Of a stretch of 64,000 bases of DNA, positions 23,491 to 33,570 are shown piece after piece; the stretch's first letter is position 1; each line of letters starts with the position of its first letter. This DNA comes from Cryptomeria japonica (taxonomy: Eukaryota; Streptophyta; Pinopsida; Cupressales; Cupressaceae): assembly GCF_030272615.1 (NCBI RefSeq), contig NC_081406.1, positions 464,282,072 to 464,346,071 of the forward strand. The letters run 5' to 3'. A program made the position numbers and the translations under genes. Below the pieces are notes generated by a model. The model saw only the letters and a list, made by a program, of their open reading frames with translations. It had not been told where the DNA came from and did not search any database.

Positions 23491-24394
23491 ATGGCAAGAA
23501 ATGAGTTCTCCTCCTCTTCTAAAGCTCCCATGTTTGATGGAACCAACTATGCTTTTTGGTGTAGAATAATGGAAACATACATGTCCTCTCTAGGATTTGA
23601 TGTTTGGATGTCTATAAAGAATGGGTATATTGTCCCTAGTGTTCCTCCCACTAACCTAGATTATAAGGAGTATGAGAACAATGCAAAGGCTAAACATGTT
23701 ATTCTCAGTAGACAATCAGATAATGAGTTTGTTATGGTTATGCACTACTCATCTGTCAAGGAGACTTGGGATAAATTACAGAGATTATTTGAAGGAGATG
23801 CCAAAGTCAAGGAGGCCAAGCTGCAATCACTAAGAGGTCATCTTGAAGGCTTGAAGATGAAAGATGAAGAAAAGATTGCAGATTATCTTTATAGGGTAGA
23901 CGAAACTGTGAGCTCCATTAGGGAACTTGGAGAAGAGGTTGTTGATGAAGTTACTATCAAAAAGGTACTTAGATCACTCACATCTAAGTATGATACTAAG
24001 GTTTCTGCTATATATGAAGCCAAGAATCTAAAAAACCTTCACAATGGATGAGTTATTTGGCTCCTTAACCGCTTATGAGATGAGGACAACCGAAGAAGGA
24101 TCTTCAAGGAAAGAAGTTTCTTTCAAATCCATCAAAAAGGGAAAGGAAGAGGTTTCTCATAAAGGATCTAGTGAAGACTCAGATGTAGAGGTAGCAAACT
24201 TTGTTAGAAATCTCAAGAGAGGATCTGGTAAGTATAAAGGAAAGTGGTCACTCAAATGCTTCAACTATGGTAAAATATGACACTTTGCTACAAAATGTCC
24301 CTATAGTGAAACCGATGGAGATAAGAATAGGAGCTCTGGAAGATCTTTCACTAAAGACAAAGAGAAGAAAGTTTACTGGCAACAAAGAAAAATT
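23491..24394 (+). pseudogene. Element J gag (copia)
   Basis: It starts MARNEFSSSSKAPMFDGTNY, then FWCRIMETYMSSLGFDVW, ETWDKLQRLFEGDAKVKEAK and DEEKIADYLYRVDETV, the standard order of copia gag helices. The first frame ends at 24051. A shift continues it (DELFGSLTAYEMRT, a basic GSGKYKGKWSLKCFNYGK), where the zinc knuckle has lost its second Cys and gained a stop before HFATKC. It is cut at 24394 by LTR K. Confidence 0.9.
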
Positions 24395-26879
24395 TGTTGA
24401 ACACAATATACCATTGGGAGGGGGGTGAATCAGTGGTTCCCAATATTCTAAACCTTTTAAACCAAACTCTTGGTACCAGTTAGAAAATCAGGCACAAGGA
24501 GGATATATCGATGAGCTAAGGAAAGAGATCAAATGAAAACACACAAATATACTCAACACATAACACTAGATATACGAGGAAAACCCAATGTGGGAAAACC
24601 CTCAGTGAGAAATGTTGTTGGAGACTACTGCTCCAATACAACCTCACAATAAGCACTGATTACAAAGTTTAGGGCACCAACCCAAGGAGAACCAACCCTT
24701 GCATCAAGCTCCAAATTAGTGATGTACTAAAGATCAGATTAATACAATAGTTTTAATCTTGTTACAAATGAGTTTTGTAACTCTTACAATGAAAAACTTC
24801 ACCAGTTTAACTCTTCTCAATCGGTTCTCCCTTTCTCAGTTCTCTATCGGTAGTTTGTTCTTTGTTTATACCTTTTTCTACCCATATTTTATCTTGCATA
24901 GCCTTCACTGGTACACTGTCTTATCTCCTTCACCTTCTACAAATTTCTTCCCAAATCCCCCTTGTTAGTTTAAACAATTGTAGTTCTATTTGGCAGCTTG
25001 TCGATTGCTCTAACCTTGTCGTTAAAACCTCTAATAAACCTTCTACTGGTTCTACCTCTCTGTTAAAAAATCCAAGACTCAGATGATTTTGATCTTCTCT
25101 CTGACCACTCTCTACTCTCTCAGTTACTCTATTTTTGTCGGCATCAAGCATCATCATCTTAAGTCTTTAGTTTACATATTTATACTTGATTATTCCCATC
25201 AACACCTGGATTCAAACTAGGCATGTTAGGGTTTTTTCTCCATGGAGTATGTTTGTATTAAATCTAATCAGATCTCCTCTCCTTGATTGATGATTTGCAT
25301 TAGACCAAACACCACCACCATTTCTGATGACATCTATATGTGCTTTCTATCTTTAGCAACTTGCAACTTGTTTTTCCAGCCTTTCTCTATCATTCACCAT
25401 TAATGCCTCGGGTATTTCCTTCAACCATTGAGCACAAATATCGAATTGTCCTACTTGATTTATCTCACCAAAAACCTTCTACATCTTGATCCGCCTCAAG
25501 CCACACTTCTTCTGTCATTGACCTATGATTCACGGGTTCTTTATTTAAAGTTGACCTACTCATCACCTATCACATCAATGGACAGTTTTCCTACCACTGC
25601 ATGCCTACCACATGGAACCTACATGTCATCCTCAAACACCATCCAACTCAACCTAGTCTTCTATGTTGATTTCAGTTCATTCACTGAGCAAGACACATGA
25701 CTGGTGTTTTACTAGCTCATATACCCTACTGATAGATCATATTGACTTGGAATTCTTCTGGTTTTGTGTCCATACTTCATGTGATTCAGCAATCATTCAC
25801 TATGTTGGTTTTTCTTCTTCGTGTCCATACATGCTCACTAGTGGATCTCCTTATTTCATCTTCATACTCATAACATACCTACCAATTGTCATTTCATACT
25901 GGTTTCCAATGTTGTCAATTGACACTCATTGGATTCATATGCGGTCATTGAAGGCAGCAAGATTCTGTAGAAGGCATACACTAGCATTGGAGGCATACAT
26001 CGGCAGATACTGACATTGGAGTAATCAAGGTCATAACCAGCACCGACACTGACATCCAACACTTATGTGAAGCCGATATCAGTCTGGGATCTGAAAAGTT
26101 TTATTTAATCATTTTATAATTATTGTATAGGGTTGACATTGAATATCTTTTGTAATGTATTGTAATCTGACATAAGGCATATTATTTTTAAAGGGTATAT
26201 AAGTCAGTTTATTAGGTCATTGTGATATAGAAGAGTGTGTAGGACAAGGAAGAAAAATAGTGTGATGCTAAGGACATGTATATAGATCATTTGTATGTGA
26301 AAGTAATATCATGCAATGATCAGTAGATGGTTTGTAAAGCATTCTTGGAGAAAATGAGATATCAGTAAAAGGGTTTAAGAATTGGTACAAAAAAGAGCTA
26401 TAACCGAAACTCTTTTTGGCATAGCAGATGCATTTTGTGAGCTCACCATTCTTGTTTTATCTTAGCAGAAGCTTGTAGTCAGTGAGACTTTTTTTGTGTT
26501 GAGCAGTGTGCTCTAGGTAGTGTGCCTTCTGGCATGTGTAGGCCCCCATACTTTGCAATATCTTTCACATGGCTAGTGAATTGATATTGTGGGTCATAAA
26601 TCCCACCATGGTTTTTCCTTTTTGAGGTTTTCCATGTATAAATTCTATCTGTTATGATTTTCATTCATGTGGCTTGTTTATTTACTTCATGTTATATGTT
26701 TCTTCATTTACTGGTTTATATGTGTATGTTGTAATAAGGTAAAATCTTATATTACCAGCAGAACATCGATTCACCGCCCCCTCTCAGTGTTATTGGATTC
26801 ATTGTTTTCAAACATCCAATACTTACTTGTCAATTATAATCCCATACCGGTTGACATCAATGACAACACAATAACAACA
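24395..26879 (-). repeat. LTR K: 3' LTR of copia element M, interrupted by LTR L
   Basis: On the minus strand it starts TGTTGTTATTGTGTTGTCAT, then TGATGTCAACCGG, and ends TTGTGTTCAACA at 24395. Removing LTR L plus one TSD leaves about 1575 bp, similar to LTR J. A purine tract lies just upstream of its start (minus strand). It cut into J's gag; the flank AAATT (24390-24394) would be the TSD, but its partner is not found. Confidence 0.82.
25910..26814 (+). repeat. Solo LTR L inside LTR K, TSD TCCAA
   Basis: TCCAA at 25905-25909 and 26815-26819 flank a 905-bp LTR starting TGTTGTCAATTGAC and ending GTTTTCAAACA. TATATAAG is at 26196-26203. The hairpin chain is AGTC(agtga)GACT 26477-26489, GAGC(agtgt)GCTC 26501-26513, AGGT(agtgt)GCCT 26515-26527 and GTGGG(8)CCCAC 26589-26606. 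The C-run signature is at 26769-26788. It is related to LTR B. Confidence 0.9.
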
Positions 26880-27440
26880 ATCTCCTCATTTGGCATTGAT
26901 GTCAACACACTCTATTCCTTCACCCTACCCATTGGACCATTCTCCCCCTTTGACAACAATGACAAAGGGTTGGGGCATCCTTCCATCTAATTCATTCTCC
27001 ACCGGTTATACAATGTATTCTGCCCATTTTATTTCTATCCATTCAACCAACAACATATAAGATGGAGGATAGAGACACCAACTGACATCAATTGTTCATA
27101 AGAGTCAAATGTGATTGTACTATGAGTGCTACCAATTGGGAAAGTAGATTCTCCTAATCATGAAATTCTCTTGGGTATTCCTACAATAATTTCCTTCTTC
27201 TACAATTTGTTCTTCCAATACACGTGTCTAGTGTTCCTTTCACCCGATGGTCCAATTGTGATTTTTATCAAAGTAAAAATTGAATAGACATTGAAGGAAC
27301 TTTCAAATGAGGACCAATGAGTACTACCCAAAAGCTCAAGCATGTCAGTACTGTAGCATAATCACTTTATCTCCCCCTATGTCCAACATATGGTCCAAGA
27401 GATAGGAGATTTTACAATGAACTCCCGATGAACCATAGAT
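26880..27440 (-). other. 3' untranslated region of element M with two purine tracts
   Basis: Read on the minus strand, TTGTCAAAGGGGGAGAAT (plus 26939-26956) is followed about 50 nt later by ATGCCAAATGAGGAGAT (plus 26880-26896), which abuts LTR K. CATTGATGTC at 26894-26903 and GACATCAATG at 26853-26862 form a perfect 10-bp inverted repeat across the LTR boundary. The rest of the stretch is non-coding. Confidence 0.65.
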
Positions 27441-28006
27441 ATTCATACACATTTAAGTGCATGAAACAAGTGATACCACTCCTAACTTGTGTCTCAGATA
27501 CTCAAAACTCTTTAGTGGTAGAGGCTTGGTGAGGATATCAACCACTTTTTTACCTATAGGGACATACTCTACCTTGACTTCATAGATCTATCACCTCTCT
27601 GGGAAAATGATATTTTATGGAAATATGCTTTGTCATTGAGTGCATAACCGGATTCTTTGATATGTTAATTACACCAAAATTGTCACACTAGTTGAAAATA
27701 GGGTCAGACATCTCTACCTGAATATCCTTGAGGGTCTTCTTCATCCATAGCACCTAAGAATAGCATGTGGCAGCAACAATATATTATGCCTCAGCAGTAG
27801 ATAAAGAAACTGAATCCTTCTTCTTACTGTGCCATGACCAACCGATTACCTGGGAGGAATGCACCACCACTTGTTCTCTTACGATCATCAATGTAGCCTA
27901 CCAAATCAGCATCAGTGTAGGCATGCAAGATAAAATCCCCTTTCTTGGGATACCATAGTCCATAATCAAGTGTCCCTTGTATATACCAGAATATCCTTCT
28001 GACTGC
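27441..28006 (-). pseudogene. Copia RNase H relic (element M)
   Basis: On the minus strand it reads VRRIFWYIQGTLDYGLWYP, HAYTDADLVGYIDDRKRTSG and GGAFLPGNRLV, the YADADW..D..RKSTSG block of copia RNase H. It then runs through several stops into sequence resembling the DNTSAI and YHF blocks near 27600. RT and everything upstream are absent because gypsy P sequence starts at 28007. Confidence 0.85.
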
Positions 28007-28200
28007 AAAATCATAAAATGTCCTGAAAAAGATCTTAAAAATCATAAAATGTCCTGGAAAAATCTTTAAAATCATAAAAGGTCTTGAAAAAATCATAAAA
28101 ATAATAAAATGTCCTAAAAAAAACCATAAAAATCATAAAATATGTTGAAAAAAGCCTAAAAAATTAAAACATTCATAAAAAGCCTAAAAAAACCATAAAC
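28007..28200. repeat. Degenerate tandem repeat, about 30-bp unit
   Basis: Units of the form AAAATCATAAAATGTCCTG then AAAAAGATCTT start at 28007 and 28037, and at about 28067 with more changes. Looser copies follow to about 28200. It begins exactly at the junction with the copia relic and belongs with the gypsy P 3' region. Confidence 0.75.
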
Positions 28201-29324
28201 ATCCAAAAATATGTAATAAACATTGTGAAGACATGAACACTTAAGACAAGCATGCAGTTTTGCACTTCAACAAATTCATGACATGATGAGATTATGATTG
28301 AGCAAACATAAAAACAGCCAATTGACTTATTAAAACTAAACACATTAACTGTGAACAAAAAAAACATTCGGCATGAAACATACTGTTTGCTTGTTTGCCT
28401 ATTTTCTCTTGATTGTTTCTGATTTTCTTTTTTGGTGACATATCTTTTAGCTTTTCTAGGATGTCTCTGACTAGAGATTTAATCTCGAGGATGTCATTGA
28501 CTATAAAGGCGAGGATGGGGCATGTTCACTTGTTTGCTGCTTGCGGGATATTCGTTAGGAATATGATGACACATCTTAGGGCATGATCACTTAAGATCAT
28601 CAAGGACATATTGGTCTGATACACACTGAGTCATTCCTTTATTGTTTGATATATTTTCTTTCTCGTAATTGGTGTGACTGATTCATTTGGGTCTAATTGA
28701 TATCCAAATGATTTTTTGCCTTTTTCTATAATAAGATTGATGATGATATAAGCACTTAAAAAGAACAAGAATTATCATCACTTTCATATCCTCTTTCTCA
28801 TCATTCTTCATAATCATTACTTTTCTCTTCTCATCCTCCTTCTCATTTATCGTTTTCATCATTTCTTTCATCATCTTCTTCATTCTTCTTATTCTAGTGT
28901 GGTCAATCAAACACTTTATCTAATTGATGCAATGTCTTTGAATCTTTAATCTCTTTATCAACCACCTTGCTTCTTGCAATCTTAATACCTTGGATAAATC
29001 AATCAATCGTTGGATCACCTTATCTTGCACTAGCATCAATCCCTATCAACTTAATTAGCTCAATCAGCTTAATCAGCTTATCAATTCGACTATACTGTTC
29101 ATTTCTATCAATTGTTCAGTTATGCCTCATCAACTGTGCATTTCTATTAAATGTACATCTCAATCTAATCACTTGTGCAATATCAATCATCCAATATTCT
29201 CTCTTGTGATCTATCGAGAGATCAATCTCCATCATTATGTTCAATCAATCTCTCGAGGGGGCATAGCCAATCAATCATTATCCTTACCAGGACACCTTTG
29301 GGGCATATATCAGTTGATCATTTT
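28201..29324 (+). other. 3' untranslated region of gypsy element P
   Basis: No ORF is credible here. It includes a pyrimidine-rich (TTC/TCA) stretch at 28780-28895, which produces a spurious Lys/Glu-rich minus-strand ORF. Many TCAATC-type short repeats occur at 28985-29270, and GAGGGGGCATAGCC and TTTGGGGCATATATCAG phrases lie near 29255 and 29297. Such sequence typically lies between pol and the 3' LTR of long plant gypsy elements. Confidence 0.5.
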
Positions 29325-29370
29325 CTTTGAAACAATGCGACAAGCTGCATTGTCTCAAAGAGGGGCAAAA
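29325..29370 (+). promoter_or_regulatory. Hairpin and polypurine tract of gypsy P
   Basis: CTTTGAAACAATGC (29325-29338) pairs with GCATTGTCTCAAAG (29347-29360), with one mismatch and an 8-nt loop. AGGGGCAAAA (29361-29370) is the purine tract and abuts the LTR start at 29371. The purine tract primes plus-strand DNA synthesis. Confidence 0.75.
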
Positions 29371-30490
29371 TGTAGACACATAAAAATTTCCATTAATTTG
29401 TCCTCATTTAATTTTAAATTTCTCCGAACATCGGCCGAGTCCTTATTATTACATTATTATTTCTCCATAATTCATTATTCATAATTTCCATCTTTTATTA
29501 TATTATTATTAATATCTTATCATTTATCCATTAAATTTATTAAATAAAATATTATATCATATTCATGCATACACCTCCATGCATTCACGTTATACACATT
29601 TCTCTATTTATTTAATAAAACCCTTAAATATCTCCTCCTACCACTTACCATTCACCACTAATCTTCCCTATACCACTCATCTTGGATTATCACATATTCA
29701 TCTGACAACATGAACTCGCCAAGAGAAAATCTATTTAAACAAGGCCCCCTCTCTTATTTGGGAATCTCATCTTTATGTGTCGAGCTTATGTCAATTTGCA
29801 TCCCATTATATTAACATCTTATCCGCTATCTTTGCATTCTCAAATCTTGATTTCCTCATAGCTTTTTGCATAAGTGCTTCTGAGAGAAAATATATATTAA
29901 ATGTAAAATCTTGGGGAATAGGAGTGCAATGGAGTGGATTTTTGTTGCATGCATGTGTGTTTTAGCTTAGATATTTTCATTTGCATGTGTGTGTTTTGCA
30001 GGTACTTCATTGTTGGATGTTGGAAGATTGAATCTTGTATTCAATCCATTTCCTCCATCTACACTTATAAATATCCCCCACTTTGGAGCACAAAGGATCC
30101 CATCTCATATTAATTTAGGCATATCCATTCTAAAATATCATTTGAGCATTGTTATTATAGGCAATTTCATCTTAGATCTAGTTTAATTTGATCATTTTCT
30201 AGCTTAATAGGATCAACATCATAGTTTAATCATGCATATCATTAGCTTAATTATACTCTTGGATTAATCTATCATTATCAGTCTCATCTAGCTTTCATAT
30301 CATCATCATTTCAAATCCTTCGTCTACATGTAGTCAAGTCACTGGGATTGCTTATCCAAATTTGAGAGAAAATCCATACTCGTATCTCTTAGGAGGCGAT
30401 AGGTCTCTTTGTCACGGTTTATCTTTTGTTTGATTTCAATTTTCTAGCCATGCTTGTAATGATCTATGGAGTGTTTGTTTTGTAGCTGCA
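29371..30490 (+). repeat. 3' LTR of gypsy element P (right end approximate)
   Basis: It starts TGTAGACACATAAAAATT, matching the start of the gypsy O LTR (TGTAGACACCTAAAAATG on the minus strand at 43952). The right end near 30490 (GTAGCTGCA) is a guess; minus-strand gypsy coding sequence begins just beyond. ORFs inside are not credible. Confidence 0.6.
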
Positions 30491-30499
30491 ACTACCCTA

Positions 30500-31151
30500 C
30501 TTCACACACACGACAGTATCTGTTAACATATTTGCTTGTTCAGATGTTTTTGGTACTTTATTGCTAGGTGATTTTGTGTTAGTTTCTTGTAGAGGTTGCC
30601 TCATATCTTCACCATCTGATTCCATACTAGGATATGTTGGTGCTCTCCTGCTTCTTTGAGATGAAGAGGGAAATACTCGTATTGTTATAAAATAAATTAT
30701 GAGGTATGTATTTTGAGGGTAGCCTAGGCTTGTTCAATATATCTAGTGTATGTTTCCTTGCCTTTGTTATCTTTGGTACATGTTTATATCCCAAACCTTG
30801 ATTATTTGGGTTTTCATGTGGTGAAACAGGTTCTAATCGGCCTTGCTTCTTTAATCCCAATCCTATGGTACCATCATGCCCATGTTTTTGTAGCATCTTG
30901 AAACTATTGTCATATTGGTGTAGAGGTAACCTGGGTATTGTCATGTCATCTTCTTCTCTATATATCCACTAATTAAAATCTCCCTTTAGAGATTCTTCTT
31001 GTAATTCTCCCCATCTAATGAAAGAGTATGAATCTGAGTACTTCACTATCTCTTTTCCTTTATCTTGCTTCATCACTATGTTCTAAGGCTTCCCAAAAGA
31101 CCTAGGCAAAAGGGATGATTGTCTGCCATTCAAGGTACTTGAAATGGAATA
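30500..31151 (-). pseudogene. Gypsy O: linker with G-patch-like segment
   Basis: In the minus frame 30627-30944 the segment MLQKHGHDGTIGLGLKKQGR, followed by LEPVSP and NNQGLGY, follows the G-patch pattern (aliphatic, GxxxGxGLGxxxxG, GLGY). G-patch segments are known downstream of protease in some retroelements. Here it lies downstream of the O protease, on the way to RT, which is missing because gypsy P replaces it. Stops occur upstream and downstream. Confidence 0.5.
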
Positions 31152-32310
31152 TTACCCACAACCAGCTTCCTTAATTTGTAAAGAAGATGTGGTAGGTGTA
31201 TTTTTTTCTATTTTTATGACTTTCAATGATTCCATTTGTAAGTGAAGTGGAGATGTTTGATTGTTTGGTACTTGATTGTCTATGCTCGCCCTTAAATAAT
31301 TATAGTGTTGAAAAGGGTTTGGGTCACCATGAACGATGATCTCAATGCCATTGTATGGGAACTTCACACATTGGTAAAAAGTTGAAGGTACTTCCTGCAT
31401 GGCATGTATCCATTAACGACCTAATAGCATATTGTACCCCAATTCTTTGTTTAGGACTTGAAAGGTGATGTCTGTTGTGATTGGTCCTATTTGTATTGGC
31501 AAAGTCACTACACCCTTAGAAAGGTGTTCCTCATCATCATAAGATTTGATATTGATTCTCTTAGTAGAATCAATATAATGTTCAAAATATCCTAAAGCTT
31601 TAATTAAATGCAATGTGTGTATGTTAAGGCCAGCTCCACCATCTATAAGTACTCTTTGAACTTTCTTTAGGTCAATCAAATCTTTCAAGTGTAAGGGATC
31701 ATTATGCATGGGTCAATATGTAGGTACATCCTACTCAATGAATGTGACCTTTGAAGTTGCCAAGTTTCCAACTATGGAATGGAATGTGTTCTCGTTAATA
31801 TCTCTGGCAACAATTGAATCTTGTAATGCTTTGTCAAGGACTGGCTTATGAACTGGCGAGATGTGCAGTAACTCAAATAATAAAATTTGAGCTAGATTTC
31901 GCTTCAACTGATCCACCATATTGTAAATGCTATTTGTTGAAAGGGGATTTGAAGTTACCCCTTGCAATGTGACCTTTGATCTTCTAGTGGTGACAACATA
32001 GTCTTTGCTTGTGGGATTTATTGTGATTGTAGCCACTATGTCATATACTGCACTAAGTGTATTTATGGCATAATAAAATGGAACATTAGTATAATTGGCA
32101 TTATTATTTTTTTCTTTGGAACTAGAAGCCTTTCCTTTGATCTTTGAAGATGGTATGATCTGTGTTTGGTGTCTTACTAGAATCCATAGTAATGTCACCT
32201 TGATCAATGAGATCTTGTATGAGGTTCTTTAGTTTGTAGCAACTTGTTGTATTATGACCTTTATTGCGGTGGTATTCACAGAAACCATTGTCATTCCACC
32301 AAGTGGGCTT
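31152..32310 (-). pseudogene. Gypsy O: gag zinc finger and protease (minus)
   Basis: Minus strand, in order: the gag zinc finger FCEYHRNKGHNTTSCYKLK (32238-32284) and NLIQDLIDQGD; a spacer with KVTFIE; then protease with VLIDGGAGLNIHTL (active-site DGG 31635-31643), GPITTDITFQVL and YNMLLGR. After a stop it continues WIHAMQEVPSTFYQCVKFPY and GIEIIVHGDPNPFQ. These are signatures of plant Ty3/gypsy Gag-Pol. Upstream gag resumes at 38136, on the other side of copia N, in the same reading sense once the TSD is accounted for. Confidence 0.88.
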
Positions 32311-32315
32311 AAATG

Positions 32316-32359
32316 TGATGGCATATGATGAACTGAAATGTGTTCATCATTATTCATCA
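32316..32359 (+). repeat. Residual 44-bp 5' LTR of element N
   Basis: TGATGGCATATGATGAA (32316-32332) corresponds to the 3' LTR start TGTTGGCATATGATGAA. TGTTCATCATTATTCATCA (32341-32359) corresponds to the 3' LTR end. Everything in between, about 1350 bp, is gone. The primer site ATTGGTATTAGAGC (one change from the tRNA-iMet match) starts at 32360. Confidence 0.88.
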
Positions 32360-32430
32360 ATTGGTATTAGAGCAACTCCAAGTCCTCGGTGATATAAGCT
32401 TAACCACTTGAGGTAAAAGATCCCACCTTA

Positions 32431-33570
32431 ATGATGAAGAGGGAAGGTCCTAAGTTTAATAGAGATAACTTCAAAATATGGAAGGATAGAATGAAGATCT
32501 ATATCAAGAGTTTGGGTGCTCAACACTTGAGCTATGTTGAAAATGTCTATGTAATTCCCATTGGCACTTTAACTGATGATAAAAAAAGAGAGATTCAAGA
32601 AAATGGGAAAGTCATGGAAGCCCTTATTAGCATTTTGTCTGATATTCAGTTCATTGATGTACAAGATAAGGACATTCCTAAAGATGTATGGGACACATTG
32701 GAAACTATTTATGGCGGTGATGAGCATGTTAGACAATATAAGGAAGAGAGCCTTAGAGGAAAATTTGAAGACACGAGGATGGTTGAAGGTGAGACCATTC
32801 AAAAATATGGCATAAGAATCAAGACTGTTGTTGGAGATATCAAGAAAACTGGTTGAACAATTGATGATGCCACCAGTCCATGCAATTAGAGTTGCTACTA
32901 TTAAGGAACTAAGGTCTATTGACGAACCCAAGGTATCCGTAGACTCTATCATTGCAAAGTTAACTACATATGAGTTGAATAGCTATGATGGCAGTGTTTG
33001 AAAAGACTGAGTCATCTTTTAGAGAATCTGTTGCACCAACCAGAAAAGGAAAAGAAGCAAGTACTAGTTATGAATCCATGCAAAGAAGAGGTATGGATGA
33101 TGAAGAAATTCTGATGGAGTTTGAAGCTCTTCTTGCCAAGAGACTTCCAAAAGGTACTGGAAAATACAGAGGTAAGCTTCCTTTAAAGTGTTTTTCCTGC
33201 AATAAGATAGGACATATAGCTGTTAACTATCCTAACAATGAGAATAAGGATAAACTAGAGAGGTTTAGAAAGTATAAAGGAGGAAATAGAAGAAATTGTC
33301 TTCTTGCAGTGGATGAAGGTATTACTGATGAAGAATCTGAGGATGAAGAAAATGAAGACATGGTATTTGTAGCTGTAAAGGAAGAAGTGTCTGACAAGAA
33401 AGAACTTGTCTCTTGCATTGACAAATCTAATGAGTGGATAATTGATAGTGGTTGTTCTCACCACATGACTAGTGATAGGAGAATTTTTTTGTCTCTAGAA
33501 GAATATGATGGAGGTGTTGTCAGATTTGGCAATGATGCACCATGTTTTGTGAAAGGTAAAGGATCCATCT
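32431..33570 (+). pseudogene. Element N gag and protease
   Basis: Gag starts MMKREGPKFNRDNFKIWKDR and continues VWDTLETIYGGDEHVRQYK and EESLRGKFEDTRMVEGETIQ up to a stop at 32854. A frame change follows, then MRRG-type spacer, LAKRLPKGTGKYRGKLPLKC and a zinc knuckle CFSCNKIGHIAVNYP (last Cys is Tyr). Protease: EWIIDSGCSHHMTSDRR with DSG at 33444-33452. The frame closes with a TGA at 33571 where CGA is a likely ancestor. Start 32431 lies about 57 bp after the primer site. Confidence 0.93.

Noticed and set aside
28683-28910. Lys/Glu/Met-rich minus-strand ORF
   Set aside because: It is the complement of a pyrimidine-rich TTC/TCA tract in the gypsy P 3' region, with no domain.
28985-29270. CRISPR-like spacing of short TCAATC repeats
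   Set aside because: Repeats are irregular and only 5-7 bp with no spacers. The window is plant nuclear sequence.
29122-29484. Plus ORF over the gypsy P purine tract
   Set aside because: It crosses the hairpin, purine tract and LTR start and therefore cannot be a real coding region.
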